From positions 62,001-126,000 of the forward strand of contig JACKAM010000004.1 of assembly GCA_020635075.1 (NCBI GenBank): a DNA stretch of 64,000 nt, read 5' to 3'. Numbering within the stretch: position 1 is the first letter of the stretch; each line of letters opens with the position of its first letter. This document shows, in pieces, positions 1 through 8,208 of this stretch. A program made the position numbers and the translations under genes. The notes under the pieces were generated by a model, which saw nothing but the letters and a program-made list of their open reading frames with translations, was not told where the DNA came from and made no database searches. Source of the stretch: Pseudobdellovibrionaceae bacterium. Its GTDB lineage: Bacteria; Bdellovibrionota; Bdellovibrionia; Bdellovibrionales; UBA1609.

Positions 1-72
1 TACAATGGCACCGGCCGCAACACCCACGAAGGCTAATGCCAAAACTGCGGCAACGATCTTTTTAGTCGACAT
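1..72 (-). CDS. N-terminus of a small exported or membrane protein (partial)
   Basis: The gene runs off the left edge of the window. The 24 visible codons start at an ATG (complement of 70-72) and read MSTKKIVAAVLALAFVG followed by a small-residue stretch. This is a short positive n-region and then a hydrophobic helix, as in a signal peptide or an N-terminal membrane anchor. A GGAGG ribosome-binding site lies about 7 bases upstream and a good sigma-70 promoter lies further upstream, so the gene is very likely real. The function cannot be read from this fragment. Confidence 0.6.
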   Translation of the reverse strand, partial: MSTKKIVAAVLALAFVGVAAGAIV

Positions 73-124
73 AGAAAGGGCCTCCACCCGGAGCTAAGCC
101 AAAGGAAATAATATAGATCAGCTC

Positions 125-153
125 AGTATATATCGGGTGGAGAGGGGGCTCAA
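125..153 (-). promoter_or_regulatory. sigma-70 type promoter for the partial gene at 1-72
   Basis: Read on the minus strand, TTGAGC (148-153) is followed after exactly 17 bases by TATACT (125-130). Transcription would start near position 118, about 45 bases before the start codon at 72. A 9-base inverted repeat (CTCCACCCG at 82-90, CGGGTGGAG at 134-142) places one arm in the promoter spacer and the other over the ribosome-binding site. Confidence 0.5.
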
Positions 154-155
154 GG

Positions 156-176
156 GCGGCGCCAATGGCGCGCCGC
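156..176. terminator. GC-rich hairpin after the 590-residue secreted protein gene
   Basis: GCGGCGC (156-162) and GCGCCGC (170-176) form a 7-bp perfect stem with a 7-base loop, 12 bases past the stop codon of the minus-strand gene at 188-1960. No clear U-tract follows on the minus strand, so this is at best a weak intrinsic terminator or a 3'-end stabilising hairpin. Confidence 0.35.
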
Positions 177-187
177 ACAGGCCACCA

Positions 188-1960
188 TTAACGACTACCG
201 GGGGTGGTGCTCCGGCCGCTCACGGGTCCAGTACCAAAGTGGTCGCAGACGCTGCCGAGTAGGCTATCGGATATGGAGACATCCGAATCCCAGTCATCGC
301 TCGCCTTATACACAAGAGTGCAAGCTTTGCGACAGTAAGCGACGTTGGTGCCGGCGCCAACTCCCATGTCGCAGTTACAGCTGGCGACCACCGTGTGGGC
401 GGCACCTCTGACTGCGCCGAGACTGTTGATGGCTTCGGAAACTTTGCTTCCGTCGGAATCAATGCCACCAGATGCCACCATTTTTTCATTAAGATAGGCC
501 TGGTACTGACGATGCACTTCTTGGGCAACATCGGCTTCTTGCCGGGCGAGCATGATTAGCTTCATGTTTTCCTGCTTCTTTTCAGCAGCATCGGCAATGG
601 CGTTTTGCTTTCGGGTCGCCAGAGTCATAAGCTTGTTTTGCAGCTTTTTCAGTTTGTCGTTAGCAGCGGCGAGGATTTCCTGTAGTTGTTCGGGCAGTTC
701 TCGCTCGTTGGCGTCCTGGATGGCCCGAGACATGGCATCCTGGCGCTTGCGCAAAGACGCGATGGCATTATCCGCCGCCTTTCGGGCAGAGTCCAAAGCA
801 CGCTTGGCCGCATCAGCGGAAGCCTTGTAAGAAGGGTCATTCTTACAGCGGTTGAAATCTCGATTGAGCATCGCTTGGGACTTCTTTCGATCAGAAACGC
901 CCACCTTGCCGACTAAATCGTTGAAGGACCCTACTGAATAAGTGCTCTTGTCGATCAAGTTCTGCATTCGTGTTTGCATGGCAGACAGTCGGTTCAAGGC
1001 TGCAGCATGGCACTGTTGATCCAGCTGGGCCAAGGCATTGAGGTAGGCATTGTAGGCGTCGTCGTAGGCCTTGTTAGTTGAAATAATCTGCTCTTCAATG
1101 CGGTCCATGCTATCGAGTAGCTGAGCCACCCGATTGCGCGCGTCTCCTTTTGCTGCCCGCATTTGCTGGTTCATTTCCTGGCGAACGGTGTCGGCATCAT
1201 CTGCCACGGCCTGGGCATCCTCGTCGATGCCTTCGATTGTTGATCGCAACTGGCGGTCAATATCGCCATTGCGAGCTTCGAGGTCAGCAATTTCCTTTTG
1301 TTTGTCTGTTACGGTCTGTTGTGCGTCTTTGGCTCGGTCCATCCATTCCTTGAGATCTTTTCCGGCCATGGCTGGACAGTTCTTATACATGGTACGTGCC
1401 TTCTTTGGGTCTGGAGCATACTTTTGTCCGCTCGCCGAGGACGTTCCAGACTGACCGAAGTTCATAAAGTCCATGATGGATGCTGGACGCTTGTTGGCGT
1501 CAGGGTCGCTATCAAAATCGACCGTGTCCAGTGTTTCGCACATGGGATCACCAGCATCAGTGCCCTGGCAGCGATTACACTTATCTGCATGGGCATAACA
1601 GTCGCCGGAGATGCCAGCGGATCCGCAGGCGGAACTCATTTTGCTCTCTTCCTGAGTTAACTCCCTGTAGGCGTCCTTACACTCGCGAGGTCCATCCAGG
1701 GGTTGCTGTCCACCGCAGGCAGAGTAGTAGAGGTTTTCGGCCTTCTGCAGCTGACCTTTGCAAGGTTCAGAACTCTCCTTTCCCGCGCAGCGGGTTCGAT
1801 CTTTATCCAGCTGCTCAAGAACAACTTCGCAGGAAGATTTCGGTGTAGCCACGCCTGGGCTGTTAGCAAGCGATTGTGGGCTCGACACCAGCGAAAAAAT
1901 TAAACAGCACAAGAAGGTCGCAACACTTGTCCGGTTCCTAGACACTCTCTTAGCGTTCAT
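188..1960 (-). CDS. secreted coiled-coil protein with Cys-rich ends
   Basis: This 590-residue protein is not one I recognise. Residues 1 to about 32 form a Sec signal peptide (basic n-region, hydrophobic core ending at SPQSLA). About ten cysteines follow in residues 40-145. Residues about 205-500 are long, charged, heptad-like helices typical of a coiled coil. A second cysteine cluster (NCDMG, YCRKAC, VCDHF) lies near the C-terminus. The protein is probably periplasmic or extracellular, with disulfide-bonded ends flanking a rod. The start ATG has a GGGAG ribosome-binding site and sits about 30 bases downstream of a near-perfect sigma-54 promoter, so expression is probably switched by an enhancer-binding activator. 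A structural role is only inference. Confidence 0.75.
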   Translation of the reverse strand: MNAKRVSRNRTSVATFLCCLIFSLVSSPQSLANSPGVATPKSSCEVVLEQLDKDRTRCAGKESSEPCKGQLQKAENLYYSACGGQQPLDGPRECKDAYRELTQEESKMSSACGSAGISGDCYAHADKCNRCQGTDAGDPMCETLDTVDFDSDPDANKRPASIMDFMNFGQSGTSSASGQKYAPDPKKARTMYKNCPAMAGKDLKEWMDRAKDAQQTVTDKQKEIADLEARNGDIDRQLRSTIEGIDEDAQAVADDADTVRQEMNQQMRAAKGDARNRVAQLLDSMDRIEEQIISTNKAYDDAYNAYLNALAQLDQQCHAAALNRLSAMQTRMQNLIDKSTYSVGSFNDLVGKVGVSDRKKSQAMLNRDFNRCKNDPSYKASADAAKRALDSARKAADNAIASLRKRQDAMSRAIQDANERELPEQLQEILAAANDKLKKLQNKLMTLATRKQNAIADAAEKKQENMKLIMLARQEADVAQEVHRQYQAYLNEKMVASGGIDSDGSKVSEAINSLGAVRGAAHTVVASCNCDMGVGAGTNVAYCRKACTLVYKASDDWDSDVSISDSLLGSVCDHFGTGPVSGRSTTPGSR

Positions 1961-1990
1961 TTCGATTCTCCCATCACAGCCCTATTAAAC

Positions 1991-2007
1991 AGCAATTGGG
2001 GTGCCAA
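1991..2007 (-). promoter_or_regulatory. sigma-54 (-24/-12) promoter for the 590-residue secreted protein
   Basis: On the minus strand, TTGGCAC (complement of 2001-2007) is followed by CCCAA and TTGCT (complement of 1991-1995). The invariant GG and GC are separated by exactly 10 bases, matching the TGGCAC-N5-TTGCW consensus. The predicted start site, about 12 bases past the GC, lies near 1980 and gives a leader of about 20 bases that contains the GGGAG ribosome-binding site. Confidence 0.65.
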
Positions 2008-2070
2008 ATAGCGCTGCCAATCTCTTATTTTTACTGAGGATTTTGGCCAGGACAAGGCCCGCTAAGGAGG

Positions 2071-2090
2071 CTCTGGACTATGTTCCAGAG
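2071..2090. other. hairpin between 6S RNA and the secreted protein gene
   Basis: CTCTGGA (2071-2077) and TCCAGAG (2084-2090) form a perfect 7-bp stem with a 6-base loop. It lies just downstream, in minus-strand reading, of the 6S RNA and its run of seven U. It could help end 6S transcription or act as a processing element. Confidence 0.3.
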
Positions 2091-2097
2091 AGAAGGC

Positions 2098-2262
2098 AAA
2101 AAAATTCTGTGGTGCTCGATGATCCGTAAACCCGGGTTCGCTAAGGTGGGTGGCCATGGTAACAACTTTAGGCTTCTCATTCCGCAATGAGCATGCTCAC
2201 CATTGTCAGGGACAGCCCCCAAAATGTCCTTGTAGGGTTTACTTTGTCATGAGCCCACAGAA
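2098..2262 (-). ncRNA. ssrS: 6S RNA
   Basis: This is a 6S-type regulator that binds the sigma-70 RNA polymerase holoenzyme by mimicking an open promoter. Read on the minus strand, the segment GGTGAGCATGCTC is identical to the E. coli 6S apical arm as I recall it, and GAGAAGCCTAAAG follows in the same order. The fold agrees: a terminal stem pairs TTCTGTGG plus GCTC at the 5' end (2251-2262) with GAGC and CCACAGAA at the 3' end (2105-2117); GTAAACCC pairs with GGGTTTAC to close a large central bubble; the apex contains the perfect hairpin CTCATT-GCGG-AATGAG. Seven U follow the terminal stem. The length of about 160 nt is typical. A sigma-70 promoter lies immediately upstream. Confidence 0.87.
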
Positions 2263-2270
2263 CTAAGCTC

Positions 2271-2299
2271 AATATAGCAGATTCACCTTCGCCCCGCAA
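2271..2299 (-). promoter_or_regulatory. sigma-70 promoter of the 6S RNA
   Basis: On the minus strand, TTGCGG (2294-2299) and TATATT (2271-2276) are separated by 17 bases. The predicted transcription start falls within a few bases of the 5' strand of the 6S terminal stem at about 2262, which supports both assignments. Confidence 0.65.
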
Positions 2300-2424
2300 T
2301 TGAGCAAAGGGCCTGCCCGAGAGGGTTTTCCTCTGTTACGAACTATCCACTGGAAAACAGAAGCAAATTACATTTGGTACCGAAGTCCTGTAACAATTCG
2401 AGGCATAAAGTCCGATAGAAAAAA

Positions 2425-2640
2425 ATGACGCCAAACCAGCTAGATTTCATTTTTCCCTTTGTGGTCTTTTTTTATGGTGCCCTCTTGACTTTTGTCCTCA
2501 ATCAGCCCCGACTGATGGAGATCGCTGAACAGAGAATGCCGCGTCCGGTTCTCGAACAAATGAAAGCTCATCGCGTCCTGGCTTGGGTCTGTTTGGCCAT
2601 AGGGTTTCCGTGGTCCTTACAGAATCTTTGGCTTTCCTAG
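2425..2640 (+). CDS. small membrane protein with two helices
   Basis: This 71-residue protein is unrecognised. A hydrophobic helix at residues 9-26 (FIFPFVVFFYGALL region) and a second at about 51-67 (VLAWVCLAIGFPW region) flank a charged segment with RMPRP and QMKAHR. Its N-terminus is Thr-Pro-rich and its C-terminus is very short. There is no strong ribosome-binding site, only an A-rich stretch before the ATG. It lies 81 bases upstream of xseA on the same strand and could be co-transcribed. The coding-like composition and intact frame support a real gene, but the function is unknown. Confidence 0.55.
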   Translation: MTPNQLDFIFPFVVFFYGALLTFVLNQPRLMEIAEQRMPRPVLEQMKAHRVLAWVCLAIGFPWSLQNLWLS

Positions 2641-2721
2641 ATTACGAGCCATTTCATGTCGCTTTCAGGCTAAAGACCTGCCAAGTTGACTCTCAATAAC
2701 CCTCTCAGTAAGGTCCGATCC

Positions 2722-4122
2722 ATGAAGCAAATCACCATGGACATGGACAGTTTAGACCCAATGAACAACAGCGACGAAGATGTGTTTGTTGAGGAGGAAG
2801 AGGGGCCTCACGTCTACACGGTCAGCGAACTCAACGGTGGGATTCGCGATCTGTTGGAAGGAGAGTTCCCTCTGCTGTGGATTCAGGGGGAGGTCTCTAA
2901 CTTCAAGGCTCACCAGGCCTCGGGACACTATTATTTTAGCCTCAAAGACAAAAAGGCCCAGGTGAGTGCAGTGATGTTTCGTGGCTTCAATCGGCAGCTG
3001 AGGTTTCGGCCTGAAGACGGCATGGAAGTTCTGGTGCGCGGTAAGGTCACGGTCTATGAACCGCGCGGGAACTATCAGGTGTTTTGTGAAGTGATGGAGC
3101 CTCTGGGGGCGGGCGCTCTGCAGGCCGCCTTCGAGCAGCTCAAAAAGAAATTGGAAAAAGAGGGCCTTTTTGATGCCGGCCGGAAACGGCCAGTCCCCAG
3201 CTTTCCCCAGCATGTGGCTTTGATTACGTCGCCAACCGGTGCTGCCATCCGCGACATGCTCAACGTGTTGGGTAGACGTTTTAAGGGACTCAGGATCACA
3301 GTTGTTCCCGCACTGGTGCAGGGTGAACAGGCTCCGGCAAGTCTGGTGGCGGGATTGAGCCTGGCCAACCAGATTCCAGATCTAGATGTGATTATCATTG
3401 GACGCGGTGGCGGCTCAATGGAGGATCTGTGGGGCTTCAATGACGAAGCCTTGGCGCGCAAAATCGCCGCCTCTGGGGTTCCGGTTATTTCTGCCGTTGG
3501 GCATGAAGTGGATTTCACCATTGCTGATTTTGTCGCTGACCTTAGAGCTCCCACCCCTTCAGCGGCCGCCGAGCTGGTGGTGAAGAACGCTGCGGAGGTT
3601 GTGGAATCGATTCGAGTCTTTGAACGTCGCCTGCAGTTGGCCATTGGCAACCGTCTGCAGCTTATGAGCCGGCAAGTGGAGGTCTTGAAACGTCAGCTGG
3701 TGGATCCGCAACGCCGGCTTAGGGATCTGGTGATGAGGTGTGATGAACTGACTGATCGGCTGACTCAAGCCATTGGCCGATTTTTGGAAGCCCGTCGTAT
3801 GCGGCTGAGGCTGACCGAGCAGGGCCTGGGGTCTCCAGAGAGTGCGCTCAGCCAGGTGCGCGAAAGAGTGTCTACTCAGGAGAAGAGTCTGAGGCTTCTG
3901 ATTATGAAAAGTCTTGAGGGCAAGAAAGCTGAATGGAAAACGTTCTCTCAGCTCTTAGATAGCCTGAGTCCCCTGAGGGTCGTGGAGAGGGGATATTCGA
4001 TTGTAAAGTCTATTGATGGGCGAGTTTTAAAATCGGCTCGCGATATCGAGGTAAATGAGGAATTTGAAATTAAATTGCATGAAGGGGAATTGCGGGCAAA
4101 AGTGCTTGTTCGTCACCTTTAG
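2722..4122 (+). CDS. xseA: exodeoxyribonuclease VII large subunit
   Basis: XseA is the large subunit of exonuclease VII, which degrades single-stranded DNA from both ends. The protein has an N-terminal OB-fold (residues about 30-130, with LWIQGEVSNFK and SGHYYFSLKD) and the catalytic domain with GRGGGSMEDLWGFNDE and PVISAVGHEVDFTIADFVAD, then a long helical region and a C-terminal segment with ERGYSIV. I chose ATG 2722 (466 residues), with AAGG 8 bases upstream, over the TTG at 2686. The acidic run before the OB-fold is an extension relative to E. coli XseA. xseB follows after 14 bases, as expected for the two-subunit enzyme. Confidence 0.95.
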   Translation: MKQITMDMDSLDPMNNSDEDVFVEEEEGPHVYTVSELNGGIRDLLEGEFPLLWIQGEVSNFKAHQASGHYYFSLKDKKAQVSAVMFRGFNRQLRFRPEDGMEVLVRGKVTVYEPRGNYQVFCEVMEPLGAGALQAAFEQLKKKLEKEGLFDAGRKRPVPSFPQHVALITSPTGAAIRDMLNVLGRRFKGLRITVVPALVQGEQAPASLVAGLSLANQIPDLDVIIIGRGGGSMEDLWGFNDEALARKIAASGVPVISAVGHEVDFTIADFVADLRAPTPSAAAELVVKNAAEVVESIRVFERRLQLAIGNRLQLMSRQVEVLKRQLVDPQRRLRDLVMRCDELTDRLTQAIGRFLEARRMRLRLTEQGLGSPESALSQVRERVSTQEKSLRLLIMKSLEGKKAEWKTFSQLLDSLSPLRVVERGYSIVKSIDGRVLKSARDIEVNEEFEIKLHEGELRAKVLVRHL

Positions 4123-4136
4123 GAAGAGGAGTCAAA

Positions 4137-4358
4137 ATGAGCTTTGAAAAAAAGCTGGGTCGTTTGGAGGCCATCGTCAAAGAAATGGAAGGTGGAGAAA
4201 TGTCCCTGGAAAAGTCTCTCAAGGCCTTTGAGGAGGGTGTTCAATTGGCGAGGGAGTGCCACGGTCAGCTCAACGAGGCTGAGCAAAAGGTGAAGGTCCT
4301 GCTCGGGGTCGATAGCGAAGGTAATTTGCAGACAAAAGACTTTGAGGTCAAAGAATAG
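4137..4358 (+). CDS. xseB: exodeoxyribonuclease VII small subunit
   Basis: XseB is the 73-residue small subunit of exonuclease VII. The family pattern FEKKLGRLEAIVKEMEGGE followed by LEKSLKAFEEGVQLARECH and LNEAEQKVKVL is clear, and it forms the helical hairpin that binds the large subunit. It starts with ATG behind a GAGGAG ribosome-binding site and lies 14 bases after xseA and 9 bases before ispA, so the three genes form one operon. Confidence 0.95.
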   Translation: MSFEKKLGRLEAIVKEMEGGEMSLEKSLKAFEEGVQLARECHGQLNEAEQKVKVLLGVDSEGNLQTKDFEVKE

Positions 4359-4367
4359 GACATTGTT

Positions 4368-5252
4368 ATGAATCAGGTCTCAGAAGAAAAACAGTCAATT
4401 GAGGCGCTTTTCAAGCATGAGATTGCTTTTATTGAGAGTCACTTGCCTCATTACTTTGCCGAAACCAGTGATTTTCCGAGCGAAGGAATGGCAGAGCTCA
4501 ACCGGTCGATCAATTATTCCTTGTTGTCTGGAGGCAAGCGTTTTCGTCCGCTGTTGTCGGTGCTCACTGCTGAGGCATTAGGCAAGCCATTTGAGGCGGT
4601 TTTGCCAGTATGTGCGGCGGTGGAGTTTATCCACACTTATTCTTTGATACACGATGACCTGCCGGCCATGGACAATGATCAGTTCCGACGGGGTAAGCCC
4701 ACCAACCATGTGGTCTTTGGTGAGGCCACGGCTCTGTTGGCCGGAGATGCGCTTTTGACAGAAGCCTTTGGAGTTTTGGCGAGAGGTTATAAAAAGCAGC
4801 CAAAGGCTGCGGTCGAGGTGATTGATTTGATTTCGCGGGCAGCTGGATTATGGGGAATGGTGGGAGGCCAGGCGATGGACATGGAACCAGTCTCTGAGGA
4901 AAGGCCCCCAGACATTATGAAGCGGATTCATGAGTTGAAAACCGGGGCTCTGATTCGCGTGAGTTGTGAGGCTGCGGCTGCGGCCTGTGAAGCCCGGGTG
5001 GAGGAGCAGAGTGCCTTGCGCATTTATGCCGAAAATCTTGGTTTGGCTTTTCAATTGGCGGATGACCTTTTGGATTGGGACCCCAAATCTCCTGAGAAAA
5101 CGAGTTACGTTAACTTGTCAGGGGTAGATGCGACGAGGAGTTATCTTAAGACAGTGACGGATCTGTCACTTGTGGCCTTAGATATGTTTGACACGAGGGC
5201 AAACAAGCTTAAAGCCCTCTCAACCTTTAATCTTAATCGGGTGGACATTTGA
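4368..5252 (+). CDS. ispA: polyprenyl (farnesyl) diphosphate synthase
   Basis: IspA-type short-chain prenyl transferase of 294 residues condenses IPP with DMAPP and GPP to make FPP. The first Asp-rich motif DDLPAMDND and the second motif DDLLDW are present, as are SGGKRFRP, LIHDD and the GQAMDM region. The position after xseAB is the widely conserved xseA-xseB-ispA order. The stop codon overlaps the TTG start of the next gene by four bases, implying translational coupling. In many bacteria dxs follows; here it does not. Confidence 0.93.
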   Translation: MNQVSEEKQSIEALFKHEIAFIESHLPHYFAETSDFPSEGMAELNRSINYSLLSGGKRFRPLLSVLTAEALGKPFEAVLPVCAAVEFIHTYSLIHDDLPAMDNDQFRRGKPTNHVVFGEATALLAGDALLTEAFGVLARGYKKQPKAAVEVIDLISRAAGLWGMVGGQAMDMEPVSEERPPDIMKRIHELKTGALIRVSCEAAAAACEARVEEQSALRIYAENLGLAFQLADDLLDWDPKSPEKTSYVNLSGVDATRSYLKTVTDLSLVALDMFDTRANKLKALSTFNLNRVDI

Positions 5253-5788
5253 TCAAGCCGCCAGAGATCGTGCTGCAGCCAGATTGGGAGGATTTCTTTC
5301 TTCCCTTCAATATTGGTTCTGGCCGGGATTTTTACCCGGAGACGGGTACCGCGAGTATGCGCATGGCTTTTTTCAGGCGCAAATCTGACGGCCAGATGGA
5401 GGGCCGAGTTTGGTTTGGGGAGCCTGTCGAGGGGCCGCCAGGTCATGTCCATGGAGGAGTCTCCACCTATGTTCTTGACGAGGCAATGGGAAGCGTGACC
5501 TGGATGAATAACTACGGTTGTGTGGCCAAGAGTCTTGAGGTTGAGTTTCTCAACATGACCCCGATTGGAATAGATTTGGTTGTCGAGGCCCGGATTGATC
5601 GTATTGAGGGTAAGAACTGTTTTGTTAGTGCCGAGATCAGGCGGGAGGATGGAGCCATTCTGTCGCGAGCTACGGGGGTCTTTCATCGTCTGACACGGCC
5701 TAAACTAGCTCAGATTTTTGCCAACTGGGATACCAAATATGACTTTGGCAAAATCCTCTACCCCGAAGAGGAGGGCACCCGCTCTTAG
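5249..5788 (+). CDS. hotdog-fold thioesterase-like protein
   Basis: A 179-residue protein with the single hotdog domain of the PaaI/YbgC-like superfamily. The signature is GPPGHVHGGVSTYVLDEAMG, where HGG lies at the start of the central helix, followed by the strand SLEVEFLNMTPIG and later VSAEIRREDGAILSRATGVF. Such proteins hydrolyse acyl-CoA thioesters; the substrate is unknown here. The TTG start at 5249 overlaps the ispA stop, so it is probably the last gene of that operon. Its own stop overlaps the end of the opposing gene at 5785 by four bases. Confidence 0.8.
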   Translation: MIKPPEIVLQPDWEDFFLPFNIGSGRDFYPETGTASMRMAFFRRKSDGQMEGRVWFGEPVEGPPGHVHGGVSTYVLDEAMGSVTWMNNYGCVAKSLEVEFLNMTPIGIDLVVEARIDRIEGKNCFVSAEIRREDGAILSRATGVFHRLTRPKLAQIFANWDTKYDFGKILYPEEEGTRS

Positions 5789-8100
5789 CGGGAGCCTCGG
5801 TCCACCTCACCACTCGAGGGCCTCTTCCAATCCTTGGTGGGAGGAATGTAATTTCCTTTGCGGCCTTGATCATCCGGACAATAGGATTTTCCAGAATCTC
5901 CACCGACGCTGACGAGGGAAATGCCCACTCCGTTTGGCGTCTGCCACTTTCCCAAGGCACCCTTTTCGGCCGTATAGATGGGCCGTGGCGAACCACCGTT
6001 CTTGGGGTTGGCAAACACCATCGAGACCTTGCCACTGCCATAGGAGTGGGTGGTGTCGGAAACATAGCAGTGACCATTGGAGTCAATGGCAACCACCGGT
6101 TGCTCTGCCATGGCCCAATTGGAAGCTCTTTGCATGTTATTGCGGGCGATGGACACCAGCCCTTGGCAACGCCAGGCACCTTTGGAGGTGGAAAATAGGG
6201 TGCCCTCTCCTCGCCGCTTCTCAATTCGTTCAATACATTTTGCAACACCGGTGGCTGCGTATTTTGACGGCTTGGGATCGCCTTCGCCACTGGGGTGGTC
6301 TTCCATCATGCTGGCATGGTTTTGAAACATGGTTTCACGCCGTTGGGCCAAGGCTCTCCATGGGTCACCGTGAAACCGTTCACCAAAGGACTTGCCTGTA
6401 TTGTAGTCTGATGGTCGCGAACAAAACAGCCGCGACGCCTGACTGATGCTAACACCATAAACGTCTTTGAACTTGTCCCGCTCGCCTTTCAAAGAGGCAA
6501 AAAAACCGGGGGAGTCGGTTTGGCCGAACTCACGTCCCAGTTGCCAGCTTTGTACCAGGCGCTGTTGTTCCCAGCTGAGCGAATCCCATTTGTATTCACC
6601 CTCGCTGCAGTGACCAAATGTTTGGCTATACTCAAGAGCCTTCTTGGCCAAGTCCCTGGGGTCAATGGAGCCTCCGGTCCATTCTCTCTCACAGTAGTGC
6701 ATCATGGTGGTCAACAGTGCCAGCCACTTTTCAGAAATGGGTGGGCCCTTTATGTAAGAGCCTGACTCTCCTTCTGCGATGGATTTTTCGGCCACACACT
6801 TTGCACACTGCATACCCCGATCGATGAGTAAACGGTGAGTGGGGCGACAACCCGTGGCCACACTTTTGACAATCTTATTTGGATCAGGGGGCGGCTCATC
6901 CACAACTACCACTTCTTCTACTGGCTGCAATTTTTGTCTGGCATCATCCTCAGTGACCACTGTTTTTGGACGATCTGGAATCCCGTCCGGATATCCCTGT
7001 CGGGAAATGGTCTCGTACATATCCATGAGGCGTTTGTAGCGGCCACCGGCAAAGGTATCATCGTCCATGTTGTATTTGCCGATGAGGATTTCGCACTCTT
7101 TGCGCTGGAGAACGTTACCTACCCGCACCGGATGTCCTTTGGCGCGGACTTCCTTAAGGTAGGCTTGGCGGCGCTTTGCCAGGGGCCCTTTTTCGCTTTC
7201 AACGCTCTTGACCGCCGTGTCCGCATCCATCTCTTTGGTACAGTGTTCTTTGAAGGACCGAAACAATGAGTTCATCCCCTGGGTCTTAACGTCGAAGCCC
7301 TCGAAGTCAGCGAGTTCTGGAATGGCATCGAAGTTCTTGTGCTCTTTTTGGTAATCGGCGGCGAGTTTCACCAGGTGGGACATGACTCTGGGGTCAAACG
7401 ACCTCTCCTTTAACTCAGCGACCAATTTGACTCTTTCATCAGGGCGAAGGCCTTTCCACTTGTCGGTTACGTTTTCAGCCAGCCATTTGGTCACTTCGGC
7501 TTCACGCTGGGACTCCATTTCACCTGACTTCTTTTCGCAGGCCTCGGTGGAGTTGATTCCAGGAGTTACGCACCATTCGATACCAAAAGTGGTAAAGCTA
7601 CACTGGACGTAGGAGTCGCCAAACTGCTTACCCTTAGCGTAGGTGGATTTCCATTCGGATTGGATCTTCTTTGTACACTGGGGACGAATGCACCCGTAGG
7701 CGCCCTGGCCCGTCATATAGTGTTGGTAGTGTCCACCGTAAATACAGCCCTCGTCGGTGACGGATTTATTGAGGTTCCGGTAGAATTTGTCAGCAGCGTT
7801 GGCGTTTTCGCCCATGATCAGGGCGTAGAGTTCCGGCTTGTCACGAAAGGCATTGGCGGCCATCTCCATTTGAAAGAGATTCTGAAATTTCTCGTACTCG
7901 ATGACGGTTTCACGCAATAGTTGCAGGTACTGAACCCGCGAGGCGTGGTTAAGCCTCCCCAGTTGTTGGAGCGTCATCATGGCAAAAGCCCCTGGGGTTT
8001 TGCTCACAGATTTGTTATCGGGCTGCTTCGCCGAGGCCATTGGAATAAAGGTGGTGCCCAGAATCAGGCAAAAGAGTATTGTTCCCAAAAACCGGTTCAT
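5785..8100 (-). CDS. large secreted Cys-containing protein of unknown function
   Basis: A 771-residue protein not assignable to a known family. I set the start at ATG 8100, with GAGGAG 6 bases upstream; the frame is open further but codes for nothing signal-like. Residues 1-26 (MNRFLGTILFCLILG then ending MASA) form a Sec signal peptide. The mature protein is mixed helical and strand, rich in charged residues, with scattered cysteines including a CAKC pair mid-protein and a CSEGEY region. A C-terminal third rich in Gly and aromatic residues contains short strands (GHCYVSDTTHSYG, VSMVFANPKNGG). It is likely periplasmic or exported. The gene sits on the opposite strand inside what is elsewhere a continuous ispA-to-tlyA cluster. 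Confidence 0.75.
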   Translation of the reverse strand: MNRFLGTILFCLILGTTFIPMASAKQPDNKSVSKTPGAFAMMTLQQLGRLNHASRVQYLQLLRETVIEYEKFQNLFQMEMAANAFRDKPELYALIMGENANAADKFYRNLNKSVTDEGCIYGGHYQHYMTGQGAYGCIRPQCTKKIQSEWKSTYAKGKQFGDSYVQCSFTTFGIEWCVTPGINSTEACEKKSGEMESQREAEVTKWLAENVTDKWKGLRPDERVKLVAELKERSFDPRVMSHLVKLAADYQKEHKNFDAIPELADFEGFDVKTQGMNSLFRSFKEHCTKEMDADTAVKSVESEKGPLAKRRQAYLKEVRAKGHPVRVGNVLQRKECEILIGKYNMDDDTFAGGRYKRLMDMYETISRQGYPDGIPDRPKTVVTEDDARQKLQPVEEVVVVDEPPPDPNKIVKSVATGCRPTHRLLIDRGMQCAKCVAEKSIAEGESGSYIKGPPISEKWLALLTTMMHYCEREWTGGSIDPRDLAKKALEYSQTFGHCSEGEYKWDSLSWEQQRLVQSWQLGREFGQTDSPGFFASLKGERDKFKDVYGVSISQASRLFCSRPSDYNTGKSFGERFHGDPWRALAQRRETMFQNHASMMEDHPSGEGDPKPSKYAATGVAKCIERIEKRRGEGTLFSTSKGAWRCQGLVSIARNNMQRASNWAMAEQPVVAIDSNGHCYVSDTTHSYGSGKVSMVFANPKNGGSPRPIYTAEKGALGKWQTPNGVGISLVSVGGDSGKSYCPDDQGRKGNYIPPTKDWKRPSSGEVDRGSR

Positions 8101-8208
8101 GATGATCTCCTCAATATAATACCCATGCTTATCGGTCCACGGCGCTGATGCATTAAGAATATGCCTCCTCGGCTGGATCAAATTCCAGAAACAGGCTATG
8201 GTGGCTTC

